From Enterocola sp045611845 (GTDB taxonomy: Bacteria > Bacteroidota > Bacteroidia > Bacteroidales > Paludibacteraceae), in contig JAZKXZ010000017.1 in NCBI GenBank assembly GCA_045611845.1, positions 1 to 63,204 of the forward strand: a DNA stretch of 63,204 nucleotides, read 5' to 3'. Below are positions 1 through 9,200 of the stretch, piece by piece; position 1 is the first letter of the stretch; each line of letters opens with the position of its first letter. A program made the position numbers and the translations under genes. The notes below the pieces were generated by a model. The model was given only the letters and a program-made list of their open reading frames with translations, had not been told where the DNA came from and did not search any database.

Positions 1-1
1 T

Positions 2-280
2 CCCAAAGGCATAATGACTACGAAGTTTTTTGAGGCTGTGGGCGTGGAAAAACCTGTGCTTTGCGTACCAAACGACGAGGGTTGCTTATCTAACGTGATA
101 AACGAAGTGAACGCCGGACTTGCCGCAAACACTGTGGAAGATGTGAAAGAATTTATCACAGAAAAATACAACGAATGGCAAAAAAATGGTTTTACTAGAC
201 AAAATATTAGAAATAAGGAGTATTTTTGTAGAGAAAACCAAGCAAAGCAATTTGTAGAAGTTTTTAATTCTATCCAATAA
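2..280 (+). CDS. Glycosyltransferase, C-terminal part (5' end cut by window edge)
   Basis: The reading frame is open from base 2, so this is the last 92 codons of a longer gene; the first ATG at 14 is internal. The peptide starts with PKGIMTTKFFEAVGVEKPVLCVPND, which fits the nucleotide-sugar-binding segment of GT-B (family 4-like) glycosyltransferases, where a K-hydrophobic-E-A/Y...G.PV.CVP pattern holds the donor-binding glutamate. The rest is a charged helical tail typical of these enzymes. It probably transfers a sugar during surface polysaccharide or glycan assembly; donor and acceptor cannot be read here. Its stop codon directly abuts the ATG of the next glycosyltransferase gene, so the two are cotranscribed. 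Confidence 0.7.
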   Translation, partial: PKGIMTTKFFEAVGVEKPVLCVPNDEGCLSNVINEVNAGLAANTVEDVKEFITEKYNEWQKNGFTRQNIRNKEYFCRENQAKQFVEVFNSIQ

Positions 281-1129
281 ATGCTATCAATTTTAATACC
301 TACATATAATTATGATTGCTCGTCGCTAGTGTACGACTTGAACACTCTTTGCGTGCGTGCAGGCATTGAATATGAGATTGTCGTGGGCAATGATGGTAGC
401 ACTACAAATATGCAAAATCTTAAAAATCTATCTCAAACACTAGAGAATTTTAAGTTTTTGGATTACAAAGAAAACAGAGGTCGTTCTATAATAAGAAACA
501 CACTTGCAAAAGAGGCAAAGTATGACAAACTGCTATTTATAGATAGCGATATGAAAGTGTATAAGTCGGACTTCATTCAGCAATACGTAAAGGAAAATTC
601 CCCTATTGTGGCTGGAGGCATTAAAGTGCTAGAAGACAAAAACCCTACCTATATTCTTCATAAGAAGTACGAAAAAAATCGTTCTACCAACATCGCCACC
701 ACGCAAAACCTACTTGTTAGAAAAGACGTGTTCGACGAGATACGTTTTATCGAAAATGTGAAGAAATATGGATATGAAGACATTATCTTTTCTCACCGAC
801 TAGACAAAATGTACGGAATAAAATTTATCTACAATCCGCTAATTCACAACGGTCCTATTCCTACTGATATTTTTATTAAGCGATTAGATGAATCTACCGA
901 AGTGTTGATAGACCTATATAGAAACCCAAAATATAAAAAAGACATAATAGAATCTTCAAAACTACTTCGCGCATATTTAAAAATAAAAAAAGTAAAAGGT
1001 TTTTACCTGTTACTTTTTAAAATGACAAAGAAGATTCTTGTGCAACAGCTAAAATCAAAAAATCCTAGCATGTTCGTTATGGACGTCTACAAGCTAGGAC
1101 TTTTGTGCGAGCGCATCAGCATCAATTAG
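281..1129 (+). CDS. Glycosyltransferase family 2
   Basis: A 282-residue GT-A fold glycosyltransferase. The N-terminus MLSILIPTYN is the usual family 2 start, followed by the nucleotide-binding VVGNDGS segment (residues 34-40) and a DSD metal-binding motif at 88-90. A basic C-terminal region follows (about 220-270) without a clear membrane segment, so it probably works on the cytoplasmic face of the inner membrane. The ATG begins at the base after the stop of the preceding glycosyltransferase, which fixes the start and indicates translational coupling. The 3' end overlaps the convergent LytTR gene by 8 bp. Role in glycan or polysaccharide synthesis is inferred from the family and the neighbour; the sugar is unknown. 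Confidence 0.85.
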   Translation: MLSILIPTYNYDCSSLVYDLNTLCVRAGIEYEIVVGNDGSTTNMQNLKNLSQTLENFKFLDYKENRGRSIIRNTLAKEAKYDKLLFIDSDMKVYKSDFIQQYVKENSPIVAGGIKVLEDKNPTYILHKKYEKNRSTNIATTQNLLVRKDVFDEIRFIENVKKYGYEDIIFSHRLDKMYGIKFIYNPLIHNGPIPTDIFIKRLDESTEVLIDLYRNPKYKKDIIESSKLLRAYLKIKKVKGFYLLLFKMTKKILVQQLKSKNPSMFVMDVYKLGLLCERISIN

Positions 1130-1967
1130 CAAAAAACTCAGATACTGCAGCTAGATATGTCTTTGATACAGGTATTTCGCATGGCATTTCTGTATCCAAC
1201 TCCAACAATAAACCATCTTTTGATTTTCTAAGTAGTTTTACATTTCTTGAGTTTACCATATAAAATCTATGGCATCTAATTAGATTTATATTGGAGATAC
1301 CTTCTTCTATATTTTTAAGTGTATTGCGTAGCAAATAGTTTACAATCTCCTTTTTGTTGTTTAGGTAATAGATGTAAACATAATTGTCGGCAGACTTAAG
1401 ATAAAGCAAATCTTCTGCACGAAGCGACAAACGTAAAACCCCCTTTTCATCGGAAAAATTCACTAGTCCTTTTAGTTCTTCTGCAGGTGCTTCTGCCGAT
1501 TCTGCTAGTGCTTCCTTAAGTTCCTTTTCCCTTTCTTTAAGTGAAAAATATAACCAAGAAACTAGGTATGGAATAAAAAGAACAGACAACACAGAAATTG
1601 AAGTTCTTTCTAAAATTGTAGTAAACGATCTGGTATTTGGCTCATTTAAGCTCCACGCAAACACAGATAAAACTACAATAATAGCCACTACTTCTAATGC
1701 TATCCAAGTGTAAAATGTTTTGAATGTTTGAGGCTTGCGTTTATTGGCTTTGTAGAATAAAACCCTACTTGTAATGAGGGTGATAAGCCCCAATATAATC
1801 AGTGAAATTATATAAAAAAGACTTTGATTTGAATCTATAATAAAGCCCCTCAAGACCACCTGAGGGCGATATGCCAAAATTAATGCTACTGCCCCTAACA
1901 ACACTATAAAGAAGAAACGGATGATATCCAGCTTCTCTGTCATGAATTTAGGTACTTTTCTTTCCAT
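1122..1967 (-). CDS. Membrane-anchored LytTR-type transcriptional regulator
   Basis: A 281-residue protein with four predicted membrane helices (about 15-33, 50-70, 86-106, 121-142), a charged linker, and a C-terminal LytTR DNA-binding domain at about 180-278. The domain is recognisable from LYLKSADNYVYIYY, LIRCHRFYMVN and the final IPVSKTYL motif. There is no receiver domain, so it would be controlled by a membrane event rather than by phosphorylation. Such TM-LytTR proteins occur in Bacteroidota; targets are unknown. A TAnnTTTG promoter box lies just upstream on the minus strand (1984-1991), giving a very short leader. It is a single gene, convergent with and overlapping the glycosyltransferase gene. 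Confidence 0.85.
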   Translation of the reverse strand: MERKVPKFMTEKLDIIRFFFIVLLGAVALILAYRPQVVLRGFIIDSNQSLFYIISLIILGLITLITSRVLFYKANKRKPQTFKTFYTWIALEVVAIIVVLSVFAWSLNEPNTRSFTTILERTSISVLSVLFIPYLVSWLYFSLKEREKELKEALAESAEAPAEELKGLVNFSDEKGVLRLSLRAEDLLYLKSADNYVYIYYLNNKKEIVNYLLRNTLKNIEEGISNINLIRCHRFYMVNSRNVKLLRKSKDGLLLELDTEMPCEIPVSKTYLAAVSEFFAN

Positions 1968-1983
1968 ATTTTGTATTTGACCA

Positions 1984-1991
1984 CAAAGATA
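1984..1991 (-). promoter_or_regulatory. Promoter -7 box for the LytTR gene
   Basis: The minus strand reads TATCTTTG here, an exact match to the Bacteroidota TAnnTTTG -7 element, 16 bp before the ATG at 1967. I do not see an exact TTTG -33 partner at the usual spacing. Confidence 0.5.
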
Positions 1992-2106
1992 CGATTTTTA
2001 CCACTATTATAAATTATAAAAAATATTAATTCACCCCATAATAGTTGATTTCACCCCATTTATTTTGTTTTCGCCACTTTTGAAGGGGTGGATAGACCAT
2101 AAATTT

Positions 2107-2135
2107 TTTGCTCAGATGTAGAGGTAGTAATTTTG
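2107..2135 (+). promoter_or_regulatory. Candidate promoter upstream of the fab operon
   Basis: TTTG at 2107-2110 and TAATTTTG at 2128-2135 resemble the Bacteroidota -33 and -7 boxes, but the 17-bp spacer is shorter than usual. A transcript from here would carry a leader of about 180 nt, containing the structured element at 2134-2281, before fabH. The region 1968-2319 holds no gene that I can support. Confidence 0.4.
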
Positions 2136-2281
2136 CACTCCGTTTCACTACGTGCCAATTCTTGTGCAAACGAGAGGAGAACCAAGCTTGCTTGAGTTAT
2201 CCCGAGTGCAGCCAAGAATCATGAGGTGCGGAGCACCGAATAATTAGGAATTAGGAAATTATACGGACACAGCGTGTCCGT
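2134..2281 (+). ncRNA. Structured intergenic element upstream of fabH (possible leader RNA)
   Basis: Several complementary segments are visible. TGCACTC (2134-2140) can pair with GAGTGCA (2204-2210), and ATTCTTG (2158-2164) with CAAGAAT (2213-2219); these cross, which would form a pseudoknot. Between them is a small hairpin CAAGC-TT-GCTTG. Downstream are hairpins GGTGC-GGA-GCACC (2225-2237) and ACGGACAC-AGC-GTGTCCGT (2263-2281). A related core, AAGCTTGCTT followed by CCGAGT, recurs near 39320-39344. It could be a leader RNA, a mobile repeat or both. No function is known to me. Confidence 0.4.
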
Positions 2282-2319
2282 AAAAATAAACAGAACATAT
2301 TGAACATAAAGAACAATAG

Positions 2320-3267
2320 ATGAAGATTATTGCAACTGGTAGTGCGCTACCTCATTTAGAACTTACAAACTATGATATATCCAAGTATGTGGATACTAAC
2401 GATGAATGGATATATTCTAGAACAGGTATTAAATCTAGAAGAGTAATCTCTACAGAAACTATCACAGGACTTGCGGTGAATGCGGCGAAAAATTGTATTG
2501 AGAGTTCTGGCGTTTCTCCCGATGAAATCGACTATATTTTATGCCACAACATAATTTACGATGCCATCACCCCTTCATTGGCATGTTTTGTTATGCACGG
2601 CATTCAAGCTAGTTGCCCTACTCTAGACCTTAATGCTGCGTGTACAGGTTTCTTATATGCTCTAGACTTGGCAGATGGTCTTATTAGATCTGGCAAAGCT
2701 AAGAAAATCCTTATTGTATGTGCAGAACAACCTTCTAAGTTTGTAAACTGGGAAGAAAGAGACACCTGTATCTTGTTTGGTGATGCTGCTGGTGCTGTGA
2801 TTGTGAGTGCTGAAGGTGATGATGCATTATTCAATATTGGTACTAGATATATCGGTGCTCTTTATTGCCCTGTAAACTATGGCAACTCACCATTTTGCAA
2901 ACACGACAAAGAAGACAAGCCTTTCCTTCAAATGAAAGGTAAAGAAGTATTTAAAGCTGCAGTGCAATATTGTACTAGCGATATTAATACTATTTTAGAA
3001 AAATCTGGCAAAACTATAGATGATATAGATTATTTCCTACTTCATCAGGCCAATATGAGAATTCTTGAAACTATAAGAACAAATATTGGTATCCCTGAGG
3101 AAAAACTTCCACACAACCTAGAACGTACTGGTAATACCTCATCAGCTAGCGTGCCTGTTCTTCTCGATGAAATGAACAAAAAAGGGAAATTTAAAAAAGG
3201 TGATACTTTAATATTTAGTACTTTTGGTTCAGGATTTACATCTGGAGCATGTATTATTAAATGGTAA
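2320..3267 (+). CDS. fabH: Beta-ketoacyl-ACP synthase III (FabH)
   Basis: 315 residues, normal for the family. FabH condenses acetyl-CoA (or another acyl-CoA) with malonyl-ACP to start each round of type II fatty acid synthesis in the cytoplasm. The catalytic triad is visible: Cys108 in AACTGF, His242 in LLHQANMR and Asn272 in GNTSSAS. The N-terminal TNDEWIYSRTGIKSR segment is also typical. It is the first gene of a compact fabH-fabK-fabF-fabZ cluster, 18 bp ahead of fabK. No acpP, fabD or fabG is next to it, so those must be elsewhere. The leader contains strong hairpins that could affect expression. Confidence 0.95.
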   Translation: MKIIATGSALPHLELTNYDISKYVDTNDEWIYSRTGIKSRRVISTETITGLAVNAAKNCIESSGVSPDEIDYILCHNIIYDAITPSLACFVMHGIQASCPTLDLNAACTGFLYALDLADGLIRSGKAKKILIVCAEQPSKFVNWEERDTCILFGDAAGAVIVSAEGDDALFNIGTRYIGALYCPVNYGNSPFCKHDKEDKPFLQMKGKEVFKAAVQYCTSDINTILEKSGKTIDDIDYFLLHQANMRILETIRTNIGIPEEKLPHNLERTGNTSSASVPVLLDEMNKKGKFKKGDTLIFSTFGSGFTSGACIIKW

Positions 3268-3285
3268 ACTTAAAATATAAAGAAT

Positions 3286-4233
3286 ATGATTAAAACTCAA
3301 ATTTGTGATTTATTAGGCATACAGTATCCTGTTTTACAAGGTGGTATGGCATGGGTATCTGAAGCTAATCTTGCTGCAGCAGTGTCTAATGCAGGTGGTT
3401 TAGGTATTATTTCTGCTATGAATGTGGATGCCGAACACGTGAGAAACGAAATTAGAAAATGTAGAAGCCTAACAAATAAAAATTTTGGTGTAAACATTAT
3501 GCTTATGAGTCCTTTTGCTGCTGACGTGGCAAAGGTGGTGGTAGAAGAAGGTGTTGCGGTAGTAACTACTGGGGCAGGTTCTCCTGCTAAATATATGCCA
3601 GAGTGGCTTGCTGCTGGTATTAAAGTAATTCCTGTAGTGGCATCTGTAGCTCTTGCTATGCGTATGGAACAATATGGTGCTAGCGCAGTAATTGCAGAAG
3701 GTTGCGAATCTGGCGGTCATGTAGGCGAAATGAACACTATGGCTCTTGTGCCACAAATTTGCGACGCTGTAAATATTCCTGTTATTGCGGCTGGTGGCAT
3801 TGCAGATGGTAGAGGTCTTGCTGCAGCACTTATGCTTGGCGCAGAAGGTGTACAATGTGGCACTTGCTTCCTAGTGGCAGACGAATGTGTTATCCACGAA
3901 AACTACAAAAATAAAATTGTATCTGCTCGCGACTCTGATACTATCGTAACAGGTAAGAAATTTGGTCACCCAGTGCGCTCACTTAAAACTCCATTCTCTA
4001 GAGCATTTGCAAAAATGGAACAAAGTGACTCTGTAACAGAAGAACAAGTGATGGCATTTGGTGCTGGTTCACTTAGAAAAGCTGCTGTAGATGGCAACAT
4101 AGAAGAAGGTTCATTTATGGCTGGTCAAATTGCTGGTCTAGTGAAATCTATTCGTCCTACAAAAGAAATTGTAGAAAGCATGGTAAATGAGGCAAAAGAA
4201 ATTCTAATTAAAGCAAATAATAGATTGTTATGA
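3286..4233 (+). CDS. fabK: Enoyl-ACP reductase, FMN-dependent (FabK type)
   Basis: 315 residues of the nitronate monooxygenase / FabK TIM-barrel family. FabK reduces trans-2-enoyl-ACP with NAD(P)H and FMN, the last step of each elongation cycle, replacing FabI. Visible features are the N-terminal YPVLQGGMAWV, the phosphate-binding VIAAGGIADGRG stretch, and the ESGGHVGEMNTM motif with the likely catalytic His145. Its place between fabH and fabF argues for FabK rather than a nitroalkane oxidase. The stop overlaps the fabF start by 4 bp (ATGA), so translation is coupled. FabK-type enzymes are intrinsically triclosan-resistant as a family. Confidence 0.88.
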   Translation: MIKTQICDLLGIQYPVLQGGMAWVSEANLAAAVSNAGGLGIISAMNVDAEHVRNEIRKCRSLTNKNFGVNIMLMSPFAADVAKVVVEEGVAVVTTGAGSPAKYMPEWLAAGIKVIPVVASVALAMRMEQYGASAVIAEGCESGGHVGEMNTMALVPQICDAVNIPVIAAGGIADGRGLAAALMLGAEGVQCGTCFLVADECVIHENYKNKIVSARDSDTIVTGKKFGHPVRSLKTPFSRAFAKMEQSDSVTEEQVMAFGAGSLRKAAVDGNIEEGSFMAGQIAGLVKSIRPTKEIVESMVNEAKEILIKANNRLL

Positions 4234-5465
4234 ATAGAAGAGTAGTTATAACAGGAATGGGAGTGATCTCAGCTGTTGGGAACAATATTGAGACATTTTG
4301 GAATAATATAAAAAACGGTGTTTGCGGAATTGATTTTATAAAATCTTTCCCTACAGAAGAAACAACTGTAAAGGTAGCTGGAGAAGTTAAAGACTTCAAC
4401 CCAGAAGAATATGATATAGACAAAGGAACAACACGTAAAAGTGACCGTTTTTGTTTGTTTGCATTAGCAGCTGCTAATCAAGCTGTAAAAGATAGTGGTA
4501 TTATCGGCAATATCAATCCTGAACGCCTAGGAGTTTACATTGGTTCTGGTATTGGCGGCATGAGTACATTTATAAACGAATGCGAGAAATTATTTAACGA
4601 GGGACAAAATCGTATCTCACCCCTATTTATCCCTATGATGATTTCCAACATCGCTTCAGGCAATATAGCTATTAAATACAATGCTCAAGGTCCTGCTCTT
4701 CCTGTGGTTACAGCTTGTGCGACAAGTACACACGCCATAGGAGAAGCATATAGAGCCATTAAACACGGATACGCAGATGCAATCATTGCAGGCGGAGCAG
4801 AAGCAACAATTCTTCCTTTGGCTGTTGGTGCATTTAATAATAGTAAGGCATTATCTAGAAGTCAAGACCCTCTTAAAGCATCTATTCCATTTGATGTTAA
4901 TCGCAGTGGTTTTGTTATGGGAGAAGGTTCTGGAGTTCTTATTTTAGAGGACTACGAAAGTGCTATTAAAAGAAATGCTAAAATTTATGCAGAAGTATGT
5001 GGATATGGTAATACTTGTGATGCATACCATTATACTGCCCCAAGAGCAGATGGTTCATGTGCTTCACGTGCCATTAAACAAGCATTAAGCGAAGCTCAAT
5101 ATACATCTGACGATATTTTATATATAAATGCACACGGCACAAGCACACCTTTAAATGACAAGTCTGAAACACTTGCTATTAAACTAGCATTGGGAGATGA
5201 AGATGCTAAAAAAGCACATATTAGTTCTTCGAAATCTATGACTGGCCATGCTTTGGGCGCTGCAGGGGCAATTGAACTAATTATTTCTACCTTGGCATTG
5301 TCTGAAGGCATTGTTCCACCTACCATAGGTCTATCAAATCCAGACCCAGAATGCGACTTAAATTACACCCCAAATAACTCAGTTAAAACAGAGCTTACCA
5401 TCGCCATCTCAAATTCACTAGGATTTGGTGGTCATAATGGATGCGTTGCTTTACGTAAAATTTAA
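4230..5465 (+). CDS. fabF: Beta-ketoacyl-ACP synthase II (FabF)
   Basis: 411 residues, standard length for the elongating condensing enzyme, which joins acyl-ACP to malonyl-ACP with loss of CO2. The active-site cysteine is Cys163 (TACATSTHAIG). The two histidines are His302 (INAHGTSTPLND) and His340 (MTGHALGAAGA), with Lys335 between them. The N-terminus MNRRVVITGMGVISAVG is canonical. It overlaps fabK by 4 bp and is followed after 3 bp by fabZ, so the four genes form one transcription unit. Confidence 0.95.
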   Translation: MNRRVVITGMGVISAVGNNIETFWNNIKNGVCGIDFIKSFPTEETTVKVAGEVKDFNPEEYDIDKGTTRKSDRFCLFALAAANQAVKDSGIIGNINPERLGVYIGSGIGGMSTFINECEKLFNEGQNRISPLFIPMMISNIASGNIAIKYNAQGPALPVVTACATSTHAIGEAYRAIKHGYADAIIAGGAEATILPLAVGAFNNSKALSRSQDPLKASIPFDVNRSGFVMGEGSGVLILEDYESAIKRNAKIYAEVCGYGNTCDAYHYTAPRADGSCASRAIKQALSEAQYTSDDILYINAHGTSTPLNDKSETLAIKLALGDEDAKKAHISSSKSMTGHALGAAGAIELIISTLALSEGIVPPTIGLSNPDPECDLNYTPNNSVKTELTIAISNSLGFGGHNGCVALRKI

Positions 5466-5468
5466 ATT

Positions 5469-5879
5469 ATGAATAAAGAACAGATAAAGGAATTTCTACC
5501 TCACAGAGAACCAATGCTACTTGTAGATGAGATAGAAATAAATGAAAACAACATTGGCTATGCCAAATATCGTGTAACAGGCGAGGAATTTTTCCTTAAA
5601 GGTCACTTCCCAGACCACCCTGTAGTGCCAGGTGTGATTCTTTGCGAGATTATGGCTCAGTCGAGCGGGCTTCTTCTTGGCAACGAAATAAAAGGTAAAC
5701 AAACCCTTTACACTGGCATCGACAACGTAAGATTTAAAACTCCTGTTTACCCTGGCGACACAGTGGAGGTAACCACTGAAATTGTTGCTCGCAAGGCAAA
5801 ACTAATCTTCGTTAAGGCTAAAGCAGAAGTAAACGGCAAACTATGCGTGAAAGGTGATCTTTCTTTTGCACTTATTTAA
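5469..5879 (+). CDS. fabZ: 3-hydroxyacyl-ACP dehydratase (FabZ)
   Basis: 136 residues with a single hotdog fold. FabZ dehydrates 3-hydroxyacyl-ACP to trans-2-enoyl-ACP, supplying the substrate of the FabK encoded two genes upstream. The catalytic pair is visible: His46 in GHFPDHPVVPGV and Glu60 in ILCEIMAQSSG. Last gene of the fab cluster; a strong hairpin terminator follows 12 bp after the stop. Confidence 0.95.
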   Translation: MNKEQIKEFLPHREPMLLVDEIEINENNIGYAKYRVTGEEFFLKGHFPDHPVVPGVILCEIMAQSSGLLLGNEIKGKQTLYTGIDNVRFKTPVYPGDTVEVTTEIVARKAKLIFVKAKAEVNGKLCVKGDLSFALI

Positions 5880-5891
5880 AAAAACTGACAC

Positions 5892-5935
5892 AAAAGTAAG
5901 AGGCGGACTTCGATTAAAGTCAGCCTCTTACTTTT
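5892..5935. terminator. Bidirectional terminator between fabZ and the small lipoprotein gene
   Basis: AAAAGTAAGAGGC (5892-5904) pairs perfectly with GCCTCTTACTTTT (5923-5935). The stem continues inward through GACTT/AAGTC after one mismatch. A-rich and T-rich flanks allow use on both strands, serving fabZ on plus and the lipoprotein gene on minus. Confidence 0.85.
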
Positions 5936-5987
5936 ATATATACTTAGATTAGAGTCTATCCAAGCATTATCTCAAGTTCTACCACCT

Positions 5988-6140
5988 TTATCTAAGGCTA
6001 AAAGGTAGCGCAGGTTCACTGTATTCTTCCAATTCCATAGAAGCCGCTGCTGGCTCGTGGTTTGGTTCATCTGGAGTACATGCTGTAGCACCTATTACTA
6101 GGGCTGTTGCAATTGCTAGTAAATAAAACAATTTTTTCAT
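5988..6140 (-). CDS. Small lipoprotein, 50 residues
   Basis: A short gene encoding a 50-residue peptide that begins MKKLFYLLAIATALVIGATAC. The basic start, hydrophobic stretch and GATAC lipobox (Cys21) form a clear lipoprotein signal. The mature part is only about 30 residues, acidic and proline-rich (TPDEPNHEPAAASMELEEY). A minus-strand TACTTTTG box at 6182-6189 lies about 40 bp upstream, and the bidirectional terminator at 5892-5935 lies downstream, so it appears to be its own transcription unit. No family recognised; function unknown. It sits between fabZ and the 3' end of the large helicase gene. Confidence 0.65.
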   Translation of the reverse strand: MKKLFYLLAIATALVIGATACTPDEPNHEPAAASMELEEYSEPALPFSLR

Positions 6141-6181
6141 TTTTACTTGTTTTTAATAACGATTTGAAATAAATTCCTTTA

Positions 6182-6189
6182 CAAAAGTA
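6182..6189 (-). promoter_or_regulatory. Promoter -7 box for the small lipoprotein gene
   Basis: The minus strand reads TACTTTTG, matching TAnnTTTG, 41 bp before the ATG at 6140. No exact -33 box was seen in the AT-rich sequence upstream. Confidence 0.45.
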
Positions 6190-6234
6190 GAAAAATTAAT
6201 TTTATTTAAAAAATTTTTTTTGCAATAAAAAGCT

Positions 6235-9200
6235 TTATTCAATTTCGGTTCCTTTCCCCTCTATTTGAACAACATATACATATCCTTGGGTTTTTGCTGC
6301 TTCACACCAATTTTTCTTATATTTTTCTTCATTATCTTCATATCTCCAAACAAAGATTTCACTAACGAAAAATCCGCCCAGTTTTGTTTTATTATTATAT
6401 AAAGGATGAGTTATAGCTAATCTTCCAATTATAGTTTTTTTATTATGCCTAATGTACCCATCGTAAAGAATAACCTCATCACCCTTCTTCACGTTATCTC
6501 TGATATATTCATGTTCACTGAATGAATCTTTTAAAGCTATAAATGAAAGATAATATTCTTGATCCTTCATTAAGTAACCTGAATTTTCACCTTCTTCTTT
6601 ATAAGTTGTATTTTTTAATATAGCTTTTACTCTTTCACATTCATATATACGTAAATATTCTCTTGCACGTGTACACGCCACATAAAGGAGTCTTTTTTCT
6701 TCTTCAATATATGCTTTTTCAAGTTCCTTCTCACTAGATTGATTTAGAGGTAAATCTGCAAAAGAAGGTGCTACAAAAACTGCATCAAACTCTAGCCCTT
6801 TAACCTTATGCATAGTTGTGAGTACAACAGATTTAGTACTCTCCTGGAGAATGCGTTCCTTCTTAAATTGATCATAAATATTATATACATAACCACTGTT
6901 TTCTTTCTCTGCAATATCTTTTATATAATCTGCCAAATCTGAACATGTAACAGGTGTATCATCTGCTTTAGGCAATTTTTTATAGTTGAGAACTAATGTA
7001 TACGCTAAATCTAGATTATACTTATCCCACGAACTTTTTTCTTTTATATTTTCCTCTAAATACTTCTTAATTTCATCTAAGTTTATTTCTTTTTGTGCCC
7101 TTTCCTCTTCCTCCAAATAATGTATTAAGTCATAGATTTCTCTAGTGCGCCAAAGCTCAACGCTACTTGCACCCTGTATCCTAAATCTAAAATTCTGCGG
7201 TAGAGAACTTGTAATGTCTGAGTATGCACTATAAACCTCACTATTTGTTCTAAAAAGCACAGCTATGCTATTTATATCTTGGCTGTCTTTTATCTTATCT
7301 AAATACGTTTTAAAATCTACTTTCCAATTTTCTATATCTTCAGTCCTATCGCTAACAATTGCATAATCATCATAAGGCGCAGCTTTATTGGCTAAAATAG
7401 GCATATTCTCACCCTTAGGAAGATATTTTGAGGCTATCTCTAATATCTTTGGATAGGAACGATAGTTCTTAGATAAACTAAATTCTTTGGGAATTAGAAT
7501 ATCTTTCAACTCTTTATAATAATAATCTGGCCCATACAATTTTGCTTTTTCTTCATCTGTTTGCTCCTTATTGTTAGATATTCTATCAAAACCGTATATA
7601 CTTTGATTCTTATCTCCTATAGTAAAGAATTTTACCCCATTGTATTCTTTTAATATTTTCTTTTCTATAAGGGTTAATCTATTCTTATTTATATCCTGAA
7701 ACTCGTCTATTAATACATACTTAATGTTTGGGAATGTTTTTTTAAGGTCACCTTCAGCAATTCTATTTACAAACTCTTTCTCCCAACCATCTTTATTTAT
7801 ATCAATGGTTTCTGGACTACATTTTTTTGCTAGTGCCGCAAAGGTGTACACATGCAGATTATTTGCCAAACCTTTCATTCCCAAACGTGCAAAGATATCA
7901 CCTATACGCTTTCTTAGTTCCATTACCACTGCCCTATTGTATGCAAGAACTAAAATCTCATTTGCATTTTCGTGTTCATCGTATATAAGATGTGCGCAAC
8001 GTAAGATTAAGATATGAGTTTTACCTGTTCCCGGACCTGCCAACACATTTATATGACTGTCTTTGCTCGCTTTATATATTATCTCTTGTTCATCGTTTAA
8101 CTCATCTACCATTTCTTTTAAAGCAATTCCTTGTAATTCTTTTGAGACCTCAGGTAAATAATCTTCAACTAATTTCAAGAAATTTTCATATTCACTACAT
8201 TTAATATAGTCGGAAATAAAATTAGATTGATCTTTTATCGTAGAGAATACTTTCATACATGCCAATCGAGCATTCTTCATTTTCTTATTGTCATCAAATT
8301 CTTTACGAATATTAAATACAGATGAACCCTCTTTTATACCTTCATCAATAGGTAATAATATGCCTTTATTTAGAATTACCTCTACTCCCGAACTTAAGAG
8401 TGATGTATTCTCTATACATTCTAGTTTAACTAATACTGCTAGAATTCTAGTAAAATAATCATAATTTATTTTTCTTTTTATTATATACGTAGGCCAATTA
8501 AGAAAGTCATGTTTTTTTATTTCTTTAAATTCCCCTGAGACTTTTTCACTATCTAGATTTTCACTTTCTAATATAGATTTTATACGTTCCTTTTCTTCTT
8601 CCTTTTCTAATATATTACCACACTTTATCGAAATTTTACATTGCTCTTCTAGTGTGATATATCCTTCTTTTTGGCACTCTAACAGGGTATCGACTAACTT
8701 ATTCAAAGACATTTTCAACTCATTCTTCATCTCTTTTATAGAGTAAATAGAATTGTTTTTGCTTTTTATATAGTTAAGTATATCGTTTAAAGAGTCTGGT
8801 TGGGAAAATTCATTTATCTTCTCTTCTTTTTTTATATTAAAGTGAGATAAACCAAAATACCTTAGTTTTATAATTCCTATACGCTCTAGCCAATGAAAAG
8901 CAAGTCTTGAGGCAGTAGTATTTTTATCTTTCTCCCACACATTGTATGGCACTACTATTGGTTTTTCAATTGCTTTTTCAATAGTTGTAAAATTCTCTAT
9001 ATATTTTACAATTTTGGTTTTACATTCAGCTAAGTCTGACCAACTTAACATACTTTTATGTTGAAGTTCTTTTAATTTTGTAAAGTCATCATTAGTAGCA
9101 AAACATAGTGCAGGTATCTTTTTTTCTCCTAGAGCCTCCTTGTATAATTCCATATTACGGCCTGCTCTACCTACTTCCTGAAGGTAATCTTCTATTACTG

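Noticed and set aside
3430..3450. CACGTG-containing sequence in fabK as a third parS site
   Set aside because: Only the six central bases match; the outer half-sites do not fit.
3469..3855. 128-codon minus-strand frame inside fabK
   Set aside because: Antisense shadow of a conserved enzyme; peptide shows no domain.
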